From JASHPR01 sp963808705 (GTDB lineage: Bacteria > Actinomycetota > Actinomycetes > Streptosporangiales > Streptosporangiaceae), in NCBI GenBank assembly GCA_963808705.1, contig CAWEHB010000005.1:124001-188000 (forward strand): a stretch of DNA of 64,000 nucleotides. The letters run 5' to 3'. A program made the translations under genes and the position numbers. Positions 9,320-18,212 of the stretch are shown here, one piece after another; the stretch's first letter is position 1; the number at the start of each line of letters is the position of its first letter. The notes under the pieces were generated by a model, which was not told the origin of the DNA, searched no databases, and saw only the letters and a list, made by a program, of their open reading frames with translations.

Positions 9320-10297
9320 ATGCTCGGATCCCGCCGCCAGCGCGGCAAGAAGACGCGTGCGCTGCGCATTTTCTTCGCCACGGACCTGCACGGCTCGGAC
9401 GTCTGCTTCCGCAAGTTCCTGGCCGCCGCCAAGGTCTACGAGGCCGATGTCCTGATCCTGGGCGGGGACTTCGCCGGAAAGGGACTGGTCCCCGTGCTCG
9501 GCCAGGACGGGTCCTGGAGCGCGCGGGTTCACGGCCAGAGCGTGACCGTGCCGGCGGCGGAGTGGGACCGGCTGGCGAGCGAGGTCAACCGGGTCGGCTT
9601 CTACCCGGTGCGGATGGAGGCCGGCGAGGTGGCCGCGCTGAACGACGATCCCGACGCGCTGGACCGGCTGTTCCGCACCGAGATCTCGGCCCAGATGCAG
9701 CGCTGGTGTGACCTGGCCGCGCAGCGCCTCGACCCGGCGGTGCGGTGCATCATCACGCCCGGCAACGACGACCCGGTGGACGCCGACGCGGTGCTGGCGG
9801 CCCACCCCCGGGTAGAGTGCCCGGAACTCGAGCTGTGCGACCTCGGGCCGGTCACGATGGCCAGCCTCGGCGTCGTCCCCACCACGCCCTGGGATACCGA
9901 ACGGGAGTGCACCGAAGACGAGCTGGGCAAGCAGATCAGCGAGATGCTGGACCAGGTTCCGGAGGGGAGGAACAGCATCCTCAACGTGCACTGCCCGCCG
10001 TACGCTTCGGGGCTCGACGACGCGCCCGAGCTTGACGCCACGCTCAAGCCCGTGATCCGCGGCGGCCGGCCGAGCATCGTGCCGGTGGGCAGCCACGCGG
10101 TCCGGGAGGCCATCAGGCGCTATCAGCCGGTGGTCGGGCTGCACGGCCACATCCACGAGTCACGGGGGGCGCAGAAGATCGGCCGGACGCTGTGCGTCAA
10201 TCCCGGCAGCGACTACTCGTCGGGCGTGCTGCGCGGCGCGGTGGTGGACATCGCCGAGGACGGGACGTGCCTGGACTTCCTGCTGACCACCGGATAG
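9320..10297 (+). CDS. Calcineurin-like metallophosphoesterase
   Basis: 325 residues with all core motifs of the calcineurin-like family: D22-x-H24 (TDLHGS), GGD at 48-50, GND near 149 (TPGNDD), the conserved His of NVHCPP (about 224) and HGHIH (about 275-279). These bind two metals and hydrolyse phosphomono- or diesters. Only three bases separate it from the permease gene and five from iolC, so it is in the same unit. A role in removing phosphate from a phospho-inositol or phosphodiester substrate would suit the context but is inferred. The N-terminus is basic, with no signal peptide, hence cytoplasmic. Confidence 0.85.
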   Translation: MLGSRRQRGKKTRALRIFFATDLHGSDVCFRKFLAAAKVYEADVLILGGDFAGKGLVPVLGQDGSWSARVHGQSVTVPAAEWDRLASEVNRVGFYPVRMEAGEVAALNDDPDALDRLFRTEISAQMQRWCDLAAQRLDPAVRCIITPGNDDPVDADAVLAAHPRVECPELELCDLGPVTMASLGVVPTTPWDTERECTEDELGKQISEMLDQVPEGRNSILNVHCPPYASGLDDAPELDATLKPVIRGGRPSIVPVGSHAVREAIRRYQPVVGLHGHIHESRGAQKIGRTLCVNPGSDYSSGVLRGAVVDIAEDGTCLDFLLTTG

Positions 10298-10302
10298 GCG
10301 GC

Positions 10303-11259
10303 ATGGTCACCGGGCTGGACGTGCTGACCATGGGCCGGGTCGGCATCGATGTCTACCCGCTTCAGGTCGGCACCCGGCTGGAGGACGTCAGCTCCTTCGG
10401 GAAGTACCTCGGCGGCAGTGCCACCAACGTCGCGGTGGCCGCCGCCCGGCTCGGCCACAGCGCCGCGGTGATCACGCGGACCGGCGCGGACCCGTTCGGC
10501 CGGTTCGTGCATAAGGCGCTGCAGGGGTACGGGGTGGACGACCGGTACGTCACGGAGGTGCCCGGGCTGCCCACCCCGGTGACATTCTGCGAGATCTTCC
10601 CGCCGGACGACTTCCCGATCTACTTCTACCGCTACCCGAAGGCGCCGGATCTGGAAATCCGGGCGGATGAGCTGGACTACGACGCGATCCGCCGGTCCCG
10701 GGTGTTCTGGGTCACCGCGACCGGGCTGTCCGCCGAGCCCAGCCGCTCGGCGACGCTGGCCGCGCTGGAAGCACGCGCCCGGGCCGGGGTGACCGTGCTC
10801 GATCTCGACTACCGGCCCTCGTTCTGGCCCTCGCTGCAGGAGGCCCGGCGCGCGGTGGGCCCGGCGCTCGCGCACGTCACCGTCGCGGTCGGCAACATCG
10901 ACGAGTGCGAGATGGCGGTGGCGGAGCGAGACCCCCGGCGCGCGGCCGCCGAATTGCTCGGGCGCGGCGTCGGCCTGGCCGTGGTCAAGCAGGGCCCGCT
11001 GGGCGTGCTGGCCGTGGACGAGAAGGGCGAGGTCGAGACGCCGCCGGTGCCGGTGCAGGTCGTGAACGGGATCGGAGCCGGCGACGCGTTCGGCGGCGCC
11101 CTGTGCCACGGCCTGCTGGCCGGGTGGGACACGGCCGCCGTCATGCGGTTCGCCAACGCGGCCGGCGCGATCGTAGCCTCCCGGCTCGCCTGCTCCGATG
11201 CCATGCCCGATGCGGCCGAGGTGGAGGCCGTGGCGGCCCGGATGAGCGATGTTCTCTGA
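10303..11259 (+). CDS. iolC: 5-dehydro-2-deoxygluconokinase (PfkB family)
   Basis: Phosphorylates 5-dehydro-2-deoxy-D-gluconate in inositol breakdown. 318 residues. The start LDVLTMGRVGIDVYPLQVG and GKYLGGSATNVAVAAARLG are typical of IolC rather than other PfkB sugar kinases. The PfkB signature NGIGAGDAFGGAL near residues 256-267 contains the catalytic Asp (D261). The ATG at 10303 follows the phosphoesterase stop by five bases, and its end overlaps the aldolase start by 11 bases, indicating translational coupling. Substrate assignment is strengthened by iolB, iolD and the aldolase directly downstream. Confidence 0.9.
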   Translation: MVTGLDVLTMGRVGIDVYPLQVGTRLEDVSSFGKYLGGSATNVAVAAARLGHSAAVITRTGADPFGRFVHKALQGYGVDDRYVTEVPGLPTPVTFCEIFPPDDFPIYFYRYPKAPDLEIRADELDYDAIRRSRVFWVTATGLSAEPSRSATLAALEARARAGVTVLDLDYRPSFWPSLQEARRAVGPALAHVTVAVGNIDECEMAVAERDPRRAAAELLGRGVGLAVVKQGPLGVLAVDEKGEVETPPVPVQVVNGIGAGDAFGGALCHGLLAGWDTAAVMRFANAAGAIVASRLACSDAMPDAAEVEAVAARMSDVL

Positions 11260-12124
11260 CCGGCTGGCCGAGGTCATCAAGACCCGTGCCCTCCGGCCGG
11301 AACTGGTGGCGGAGGCGGCCGCGAGGCGGGCCAGGGCCCCCTCCGTCGTCGGGCCCAGCGGCCGCCTGGTGATCGTGGCGGCCGATCACCCGGCCCGGGG
11401 AGCGCTGCGGGCCGGCCGCAGGACGCTCGCCATGGCCGACCGCGCCGAGTTGCTGGAACGGCTCTGCGTGGCCCTGGGCCGGCCCGGTGTCGGCGGCGTG
11501 CTCGGCACCGCGGACCTGCTCGAGGACCTGCTGCTGCTCGGCGCCCTGGAGGGCAAGGTGGTCATCGGCTCGATGAACCGCGGCGGCCTGGCCGACACCG
11601 TTTTCGAGCTGGACGACCGTTTCACCGGTTATGACGCCGCGGCGATCGCGCGGATGGGCTTCGACGGCGGCAAGATGCTGCTCCGGATCGACCCCGACGA
11701 CCCGGCGACGGCGGCCACCATGGAGGCTTGCGCCCGGGCCGTGTCCGACCTGGCCGGGCGCAAGCTCATGGCCATGGTCGAGCCGTTCATCACCCACCGC
11801 GTGGACGGCCGCGTCAGCAACGACCTGTCGCCGGAGGCGATGATCCGGGCCCTCGCCATCGCCTCCGGACTGGGCACGACCTCGGCTTACACCTGGCTCA
11901 AGGTCCCGGTCGTGGCGGAGATGGAGCGGGTGATGTCTGCCTCCACCCTGCCCGCCGTCCTGCTCGGCGGCGAAGTGCCCGATGATCCGGAACTGGCCTT
12001 CGCCGGCTGGCAGAAGGCCCTGCGGCTGCCCAATGTCATGGGCCTCATGGCCGGCCGGTCCCTGCTCTACCCGGCCGACGGCGACGTCGCCGCCGCTGTC
12101 GACACCGCGGTCGGCCTGCTGTGA
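11249..12124 (+). CDS. Cgl0159-type class I aldolase
   Basis: 291-residue (beta/alpha)8 protein of the Cgl0159 family found beside iolC in actinobacterial inositol clusters. It is presumed to cleave 2-deoxy-5-keto-gluconate 6-phosphate into dihydroxyacetone phosphate and malonate semialdehyde. Visible features are AADHPARG at about residue 49, EPFITHRVDGRVSNDL, and AYTWLKVPVV whose Lys218 is a candidate Schiff-base residue. It overlaps iolC by 11 bases and iolB by four. A paralogue leaves the window at 1-207, so the locus carries two copies. Confidence 0.85.
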   Translation: MFSDRLAEVIKTRALRPELVAEAAARRARAPSVVGPSGRLVIVAADHPARGALRAGRRTLAMADRAELLERLCVALGRPGVGGVLGTADLLEDLLLLGALEGKVVIGSMNRGGLADTVFELDDRFTGYDAAAIARMGFDGGKMLLRIDPDDPATAATMEACARAVSDLAGRKLMAMVEPFITHRVDGRVSNDLSPEAMIRALAIASGLGTTSAYTWLKVPVVAEMERVMSASTLPAVLLGGEVPDDPELAFAGWQKALRLPNVMGLMAGRSLLYPADGDVAAAVDTAVGLL

Positions 12125-13023
12125 GCGGCGCGGCCCGGGTCGGCGCCGGCCTCCATCTCGGCGCCGCCACCATGGCCGACGGGCCGTGGCGAGCCTGCCT
12201 CACCCCGGAGCAGGCCGGCTGGAGGTACTCGGGCTTGCGCATCCTGCACCTGCCGCCCGGCGGATCGCTGACGTTCGGCACGGCCGAGGACGAGGTCGTG
12301 GTGCTCCCGCTGGCCGGATCCTGCGCGGTGGAGTGCGACGAGGAGCGGTTCGAGCTGGCCGGCCGGGCGGGCGTCTTCGCCGGCGTCACCGACTTCGCCT
12401 ACCTGCCGCGAGACGCCTCGGCCCGGGTGGCGAGCGAGGCCGGGGGGCGTTTCGCGCTCCCCGCGGCCCGGGCGCGGCGCCGCCTCGCGCCACGCTACGG
12501 GCCGGCGTCCGGTGTCCCGGTGGAGTTCCGCGGCGCGGGCGGCTGCTCCCGGCGGGTGAACAACTTCTGCATGCCCGGTGCCTTCCCCGCGGACCGGCTG
12601 ATCGCGTGCGAGGTGATCACCCCGGCGGGCAACTGGTCCTCCTACCCGCCGCACAAGCACGACCAGGAGCGACCGGGAGAGACCATGCTCGAGGAGATCT
12701 ACTATTTCGAGATCGCGCCGGGCCCGGCCGGTCCGGGCGTCGGCTTCCAGCGCGGGTACGGCACACCTGACCGCCCGCTGGACCTGCTCGCCGAGGTCAG
12801 GGCGGGCGATGTGGTGCTGATCCCGCATGGCTGGCACGGACCGTCGATGGCGGCCCCCGGATATGACATGTACTACCTGAACGTCATGGCCGGCCCTGGT
12901 GCGCAGCGGGCCTGGCTAGCGTGCGACGACCCGGCCCATACCTGGGTACGCGATACGTGGCGGGGCCAGCAGGTCGACCCGCGGCTCACGGCGCCGGGCC
13001 CGCCTCCGGGCGGTGCCCGGTGA
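12121..13023 (+). CDS. iolB: 5-deoxy-glucuronate isomerase
   Basis: Cupin-fold isomerase converting 5-deoxy-glucuronate to 2-deoxy-5-keto-gluconate. 300 residues from GTG 12121, overlapping the aldolase stop. Metal-binding residues are seen in SSYPPHKHD (H178, H180) followed by LEEIYYFEI, with a further His in IPHGWHGPS, all typical of IolB. It sits between the aldolase and iolD with four-base overlaps on both sides. Confidence 0.92.
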   Translation: MSGAARVGAGLHLGAATMADGPWRACLTPEQAGWRYSGLRILHLPPGGSLTFGTAEDEVVVLPLAGSCAVECDEERFELAGRAGVFAGVTDFAYLPRDASARVASEAGGRFALPAARARRRLAPRYGPASGVPVEFRGAGGCSRRVNNFCMPGAFPADRLIACEVITPAGNWSSYPPHKHDQERPGETMLEEIYYFEIAPGPAGPGVGFQRGYGTPDRPLDLLAEVRAGDVVLIPHGWHGPSMAAPGYDMYYLNVMAGPGAQRAWLACDDPAHTWVRDTWRGQQVDPRLTAPGPPPGGAR

Positions 13024-14918
13024 ACGGCGATGAGCCGGTACGGCTCACCGTGGCGCAGGCGGCGGTGCGGTTCCTGTCCGCGCAGCACTCCGAGCGCGAC
13101 GGCGTCGAGCAGCCGTTCTTCGCCGGCTGCTTCGGCATCTTCGGCCATGGCAACCTGGCCGGCCTCGGCCAGGCGCTGCTGGAGGCCGAGCTGAAGACCC
13201 CGGGCGCGCTCCGCTATTACCAGGCCCGCAACGAGCAGGCCATGGTGCACGTCGCGGCGGGATTCGCGCGGATGCGCAACCGGCTGGCCACGTTCGCCTG
13301 CACCTCGTCGGTCGGGCCCGGCGCCACGAACATGATCACCGGTGCCGCGCTGGCCACCATCAACCGGCTGCCGGTCCTGCTCCTGCCCGGCGACGTGTTC
13401 GCCACCCGGGCGGCCCCGCCCGTCCTGCAGGAACTCGAATACCCGGGCGGCTACGACGTGTCGGTCAACGACGCCTTCCGGCCGGTCTCGGTGTTCTTTG
13501 ACCGGATATGGCGACCGGAGCAGCTCCCGTCCGCGCTGCTCGGGGCCATGCGAGCGCTGACCGACCCCGCCGCGACCGGGGCCGTGACGCTTGCCCTCCC
13601 CCAGGACGTGCAGACCGAGGCGCGCGACTGGCCGCGGGCGATGTTCGCCCGGCGCGTCTGGCACGTCCCGCGGCCGGTACCGGAACCCGCCGCGCTGGCG
13701 CGCGCGGCTGACGTCATCCGCTCCGCCGCGCGCCCCATCATCGTGGCGGGCGGCGGAGTGATCTACTCCGGCGCCACCGCCGAACTGCGGGCGTTCGCGG
13801 AAGCGACCGGCATCCCGGTCACCGAGACCCAGGCCGGGAAGGGCTCGCTGCGGTACGACCACCCGCTGGCCCTGGGCGGGGTCGGGAGCACCGGCACGGC
13901 GGCCGCCAACCGGATGGCGGCCCAGGCCGACGTGGTGATCGGGATCGGCACCCGCTACAGCGACTTCACCACCGCCTCGCGGACCGCGTTCGCCGCGCCG
14001 CAGGTCCGGTTCGTCAACGTCAACGTGGCCGCCGCGGACGCGGTGAAGCTGGCGGGCACGGCCCTGGTCGCCGACGCGCGCACGGCGCTGAGCGCGCTGG
14101 CCGGCGCCCTGGCCGGATGGTCGGCCACGCCCGGCTACGCGGCGGAAGCCCGGATGCTGGCGGAGGCGTGGGACCAGGCCGTGGGGCGCGCCTACGCACT
14201 CGGGCACCAGCCGCTGCCGGCCCAGTCGGAGGTCATCGGGGCGGTCAACGACGCCGCCGGGCGCCGCGGCGTGGTGGTGTGCGCCGCTGGTTCCATGCCC
14301 GGCGAGCTGCACCGGCTGTGGCGCACCCGGGACCCGAAGGGTTACCACGTCGAGTACGGCTACTCCTGCATGGGTTATGAGATCGCCGGCGGGCTGGGCG
14401 TGAAGATGGCCGAGCCCGGCCGCGAGGTGTTCGTCATGGTGGGGGACGGGTCCTACCTGATGATGGCCCAGGAGCTGGTCACCGCCGTGCAGGAGGGCAT
14501 CAAGATAATCGTCGTCCTGGTGCAGAACCACGGCTTCGCCTCCATCGGCGGCCTCTCGGAGACCGTGGGCGCAGAGCGGTTCGGCACCCAGTACCGCTAC
14601 CGGGACACCAGGAGCGGCCGGCTGGACGGCGGCCGCCTGCCGGTGGACCTCGCGGCCAATGCCGAGAGCCTCGGCGTGCGGGTGCTCCGCGCGCAGACGA
14701 TCGCCGAGCTGCGGGCGGCACTGGGCCAGGCCAGGGAGGAGCCGGGCCCGGTTCTCGTGCACATCGAGACCGACCCGATGGTCCCGGCGCCCGCCAGCGA
14801 GGCCTGGTGGGACGTGCCGGTCGCGGAGGTCTCGGAGCTGGACCCGACCCGGCGCGCGCGCAAGGACTACGAAGCCGCTAGGGAACGGCAGCGGACGTAC
14901 CTGCGGCCGCCGCCCTGA
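13020..14918 (+). CDS. iolD: 3D-(3,5/4)-trihydroxycyclohexane-1,2-dione acylhydrolase (ThDP enzyme)
   Basis: Opens the trihydroxycyclohexanedione ring to 5-deoxy-glucuronate. 632 residues from GTG 13020 (GTGA overlap with iolB). Three ThDP-enzyme domains are visible: the N-terminal pyrimidine-binding part (IFGHGNLAGLGQALLE; YQARNEQAMVHVAAGFAR), the central domain (IIVAGGGVIYSGA) and the C-terminal diphosphate-binding motif GDGSYLMMAQEL starting at residue 475. The neighbouring stretch SCMGYEIAGGLGVKMA is also typical of IolD. It is the last gene of this unit and ends convergently 33 bases from the GntR gene. Confidence 0.93.
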   Translation: MNGDEPVRLTVAQAAVRFLSAQHSERDGVEQPFFAGCFGIFGHGNLAGLGQALLEAELKTPGALRYYQARNEQAMVHVAAGFARMRNRLATFACTSSVGPGATNMITGAALATINRLPVLLLPGDVFATRAAPPVLQELEYPGGYDVSVNDAFRPVSVFFDRIWRPEQLPSALLGAMRALTDPAATGAVTLALPQDVQTEARDWPRAMFARRVWHVPRPVPEPAALARAADVIRSAARPIIVAGGGVIYSGATAELRAFAEATGIPVTETQAGKGSLRYDHPLALGGVGSTGTAAANRMAAQADVVIGIGTRYSDFTTASRTAFAAPQVRFVNVNVAAADAVKLAGTALVADARTALSALAGALAGWSATPGYAAEARMLAEAWDQAVGRAYALGHQPLPAQSEVIGAVNDAAGRRGVVVCAAGSMPGELHRLWRTRDPKGYHVEYGYSCMGYEIAGGLGVKMAEPGREVFVMVGDGSYLMMAQELVTAVQEGIKIIVVLVQNHGFASIGGLSETVGAERFGTQYRYRDTRSGRLDGGRLPVDLAANAESLGVRVLRAQTIAELRAALGQAREEPGPVLVHIETDPMVPAPASEAWWDVPVAEVSELDPTRRARKDYEAARERQRTYLRPPP

Positions 14919-14951
14919 CCGCGGCTTGCGGGCCTGACCCGGGGCGGCCGC

Positions 14952-15737
14952 TCACGCCGGCCGGGACGATTCCGTCCTGGGCAGGCTGGTCGTGAACGCG
15001 TAGCGGGAGGCCCGGTACAGGTGCTGCCCGAACTCGACGGGCCGGCCGGTGTCGTCGTAGGCGACGCGCTCCATGGTCAGCAGGGCGGCTCCGCGGGTCT
15101 CGCCGAGGGTGCGGGCCTCCGCCGCCGAGGCGTTCTTGGCGCACATCCGCTGGGTGGCCGAGCACATCCGGATGCCCGCGGCCCGCAGCAGCTCATACAG
15201 GCCGTGCTGCTCCAGCATCTCGATGCTCAGATAGGCGAGCGCGGCGGGCAGGTAGTTGTGCATCAGCGCGATCGGCTCGCCATTGGCCAGCCGGATCCGC
15301 TGCAGGGAGTTCACCAGCGCCCGCTCGGGTAGCTGCAGCGCCTCCGCGACCCGGTCGCTGGCGTGGATGACCTCGTTCCGGAGGACCTGCGTGGCCGGGG
15401 TCTGGTCCGCCGCCGCGAGGTCGTCGTAGAGGCTGGTCAGCTCGACATCGCGGTCGATGCTCTTGTTCGCGACCAGGGTGCCCGAGCCGCGCTTGCGGAC
15501 CACGAGGCCCTTATTGGACAGGTACATGAAAGCGGCGCGCACCGTGGGGCGCGACATGCCCAGCCGCTCGGCGAGCTGTACCTCGTTGTCCAGCCGGGAG
15601 CCGACCTTGAGCGCGCCCGACCTGATCGCCGCCTCGTAGTGCTGCGCCAGCTGGAAGTACAGCGGTACCGGGCTGGTCCGGTCGATGTTGATCGCACTAG
15701 GCGCGGGGGTCTCGAGATCCGGCGGCACGCTCGTCAT
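14952..15737 (-). CDS. GntR-family regulator (HutC type, UTRA domain)
   Basis: 261 residues. The N-terminal winged helix (about residues 20-90) shows PLYFQLAQHYEAAI, RLDNEVQLAERLGMSRPTVR and GLVVRKRGSGTLVA; the rest matches a UTRA ligand-binding domain. It is the only regulator in the island, placed between the iolCBD-containing unit and the divergent isomerase/dehydrogenase unit, so it very probably controls both. The gene probably represses itself: CTTGTT/GACATTTTA repeats lie in its upstream region. The inducer is unknown; an inositol catabolite is expected. Confidence 0.92.
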   Translation of the reverse strand: MTSVPPDLETPAPSAINIDRTSPVPLYFQLAQHYEAAIRSGALKVGSRLDNEVQLAERLGMSRPTVRAAFMYLSNKGLVVRKRGSGTLVANKSIDRDVELTSLYDDLAAADQTPATQVLRNEVIHASDRVAEALQLPERALVNSLQRIRLANGEPIALMHNYLPAALAYLSIEMLEQHGLYELLRAAGIRMCSATQRMCAKNASAAEARTLGETRGAALLTMERVAYDDTGRPVEFGQHLYRASRYAFTTSLPRTESSRPA

Positions 15738-15806
15738 CCAGCCCTCCGTCGGTACCGCAGGATCGCGCGCGCTCGGGGCACGCCGGAGTCCCGCGAGGTC
15801 ACCAGG

Positions 15807-15951
15807 CTTGTTTGTTTGGACATTTTAGTCATCGCGGAGCAAGTCCAGTATAGATAGTCCTGCTCAAGGGACTTGGCAGCCGAGGTTCACCGGGCCTCGC
15901 CGCGAGCCCGCCAACCACTACTTGTTACGACATTTTAACAGTATCTTGACA
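15807..15951. promoter_or_regulatory. Divergent control region with repeated CTTGTT...GACATTTTA sites
   Basis: In the 355-base gap between the GntR gene and the isomerase unit, two related sites occur: CTTGTT (15807-15812) followed by GACATTTTAGTC (15819-15830), and CTTGTTACGACATTTTAACA (15921-15940). TTGACA at 15946-15951 is a good rightward -35 element, with only weak -10 candidates after it; TAAAAT on the minus strand (inside 15821-15828) may be the leftward -10. The local A+T content is far above the neighbourhood. The remainder of 15738-16092 shows nothing else. Confidence 0.5.
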
Positions 15952-16092
15952 GGTCATAAGCTTCAGAACCAGACTCTACTATCGAAGTCTTCCGTGGATC
16001 TCACCGCGCAGAGGAGGGCTGATGAACGCCGGCCCACTCGCACGGGTCGCGGCTGGCCGCCCGGCGCGCCGCGCCGTGGGAACCACGCTGAG

Positions 16093-17070
16093 ATGACGGG
16101 CGGTCGGGAGCTGCGCATCGGCGTCGTGCTGGAAGCCTTCCTGGACTGGCCGCTGGAGGAGGCCCTGGCCTGGCTGCGGCGTGCCGCGCCGCAGGTCACC
16201 CGCATCGAGGTCGGGGCCGGCGGGTACGCCCCGCACCCGCACTGCGACGTGGCCGCGCTGCTGGGCAGCGCGCAGGCCAGGACGGCGTGGCTGGACGGCA
16301 TCGCCCGGCACGAGATGGCCGTCAGCGCGCTCAACGCCTGGGGCAACCCGCTGCACCCCGACGCCGAGCTGGCCCGGCGGCACGACCAGGGTCTCCGCAA
16401 CGCGATCCGGCTCGCCGCCGAGCTCGGGGTAGGCCGCGTGGTCGCCCTGGCGGGCTGCCCGGCCGGGCTGGCCGGGGACCGGGTCCCCCATTTCGGCGCG
16501 GGCGGCTGGCTGCCGTACCTGGAAGGCGTCTACGAGCGCCAGTGGGAGCGGCAGATCGGGCCGTACTGGGCTGGCCTGGCCGAGTTCGCGGCGGCGGTCC
16601 ACCCTGACCTGATGGTCTGCCTGGAACTGCACCCCGGCACGTGCGTGTTCAACGTCGAAACCTTCCGGCGCGTGGCATCGCTCGGGCCCTCGATCGGCGC
16701 CAACCTCGACCCCAGTCATTTCTTCTGGATGGGCATGGACGCCCACCGGGTCGCCGCGGCGCTCGGCGCGCGGGTCGGGCACGTGCACGGCAAGGACACG
16801 CTCTTCCACGCGGACTCCCTGGCCCTCAACGGCCTCCTCGACCGGCGCTGGCCCGAGCCCGCGGCCGACATGCCGTGGACGTTCGCCGTCCCGGGCCGGG
16901 GCCACGACCTGCACTGGTGGGCGGGCCTGGCGCGGGCCCTGGCGCAGTCCCGGGCCGAGGTCGTGTCGATCGAGCACGAAGACCCGTTCGTGCCGGCCGA
17001 GACCGGCGTGCCGGAAGCCGCGCGGCTGCTGAGCGCGGCCATCGAGGCCGCGCAGGAGGTGGCCCGGTGA
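16093..17070 (+). CDS. Sugar phosphate isomerase/epimerase (xylose isomerase-like TIM barrel)
   Basis: 325 residues from ATG 16093. Candidate metal ligands fall in the expected strands: CLELHPGT, NLDPSHFFWMG, GHVHGKD and VSIEHEDPF. This AP-endonuclease-2 fold family epimerises or dehydrates keto-sugars and keto-cyclitols. It differs from the IolE-like gene at 18209, so the unit has two such enzymes. It starts the rightward unit controlled from the 15.8-15.95 kb region and overlaps the next dehydrogenase gene by four bases. Confidence 0.85.
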   Translation: MTGGRELRIGVVLEAFLDWPLEEALAWLRRAAPQVTRIEVGAGGYAPHPHCDVAALLGSAQARTAWLDGIARHEMAVSALNAWGNPLHPDAELARRHDQGLRNAIRLAAELGVGRVVALAGCPAGLAGDRVPHFGAGGWLPYLEGVYERQWERQIGPYWAGLAEFAAAVHPDLMVCLELHPGTCVFNVETFRRVASLGPSIGANLDPSHFFWMGMDAHRVAAALGARVGHVHGKDTLFHADSLALNGLLDRRWPEPAADMPWTFAVPGRGHDLHWWAGLARALAQSRAEVVSIEHEDPFVPAETGVPEAARLLSAAIEAAQEVAR

Positions 17071-18212
17071 ACGCGCAGGATTCCGGCGGCCCCGCCGGAC
17101 GGCTGCGGGTCGGCCTGGTGGGCACGGGGCTCATCGCCCAGGTGATGCACCTGCATTACCTCGCCGAGCTCGCCGACCGCTTCGAGGTCGCCGCCGTATG
17201 CGACATCGTCGAAGACAGTGCCCGGGCGTGCGCCGAGCGCTACCGCATCCCCGCCGTGTTCACCGAGGCCGGCGAGCTGCTCCGGCACCCGCTGGACGCG
17301 GTCATGGTGCTGACCTCGGGCAGTCACGCCCCGATCGCCGTGGCGGCCGCGCAGGCCGGCCTGCACGTGTTCGTGGAGAAGCCGATGTGCTTCTCGGTCG
17401 GCGAAGGCCGCGCGATGGTGGCCGCCGCCGAGCAGGCCGGCGTCACCCTCATGGTCGGCTATCCCAAGCGGTACGACCCGGCGTTCGCGCGCTTCCGCGC
17501 GGAAGCGCGCCAGCTGACCGGGGCCCGGCTGCTGCGGGTGACGACGCTCGAGTCGCCGGTGCCGCCCTATGTCCGGCACTACCGGCTGCTCCCGCGGTCC
17601 CCGGTGCCGGGCGCGGTCGCGCAGCGGCTCCGGGAGGATAGCGACGCGCGCGTGCGGTCCGCGATCGGGCCGGCCAGCGAGCTGGAACGGCACGTGTACG
17701 AGCTGGTGCTGCTCGACACGCTCGTGCATGAGCTCAACACGGTCCGCGGGCTGCTGGGCGAGCCGGACCGGCTCGAGTACGCCAGCCTGGCCGAGCACAG
17801 CGTGACGGTGATGCTGCGCTTCGGGGACCTGCCGGTCGCCATTCACTGGATCGACCTGCCGGGCATAGCCCGTTACGAAATGGAATTCGCGCTGTACGCG
17901 CCGGACCGCCGCGCGTGCCTGTCGTTCCCGTCCCCGTTCCTGCGGAACGAGCCGGCCGTCCTGGAGGTCTCCGGCGGCGACCCGGGCCGCGCGCGGTCAT
18001 GGCAGAGCCGGGAGGTCGTCTCTTACGAGAGCGGCTTCCGGGCCGAGCTTGAGGCCTTCCACGAGTGCGCGGTCAAGGGCACGGCGCCGGCCACGTCCGG
18101 ACGGGATGGCCTCAGGGACATCGCGCTGTGCGAGGCGATCATCGAGTGTCATCGCACCGGAGGCCCGGTCGACGACCCGGCCGGTGCGGGCGAGGGAGGA
18201 ACACCGAGGTGA
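17067..18212 (+). CDS. Gfo/Idh/MocA-family NAD(P)-dependent dehydrogenase
   Basis: 381 residues from GTG 17067 (GTGA overlap). The Rossmann start LRVGLVGTGLIAQVMHLHYL and the catalytic-lysine motif FVEKPM are clear, followed by a C-terminal alpha/beta domain with LLDTLVHELN. Family members oxidise sugars or inositols at a ring hydroxyl. It is one of three paralogues in this unit (also 19155 and 20120), suggesting stepwise oxidation or different stereoisomers. The substrate cannot be told from sequence. Confidence 0.88.
   Translation: MNAQDSGGPAGRLRVGLVGTGLIAQVMHLHYLAELADRFEVAAVCDIVEDSARACAERYRIPAVFTEAGELLRHPLDAVMVLTSGSHAPIAVAAAQAGLHVFVEKPMCFSVGEGRAMVAAAEQAGVTLMVGYPKRYDPAFARFRAEARQLTGARLLRVTTLESPVPPYVRHYRLLPRSPVPGAVAQRLREDSDARVRSAIGPASELERHVYELVLLDTLVHELNTVRGLLGEPDRLEYASLAEHSVTVMLRFGDLPVAIHWIDLPGIARYEMEFALYAPDRRACLSFPSPFLRNEPAVLEVSGGDPGRARSWQSREVVSYESGFRAELEAFHECAVKGTAPATSGRDGLRDIALCEAIIECHRTGGPVDDPAGAGEGGTPR

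Noticed and set aside
7613..10156. Very long open frame on the minus strand, antisense to the permease and phosphoesterase genes (and similar ones elsewhere)
   Set aside because: It is Arg/Asp/Gln/His-rich with no domain motifs and mirrors high GC at third codon positions of the real plus-strand genes.
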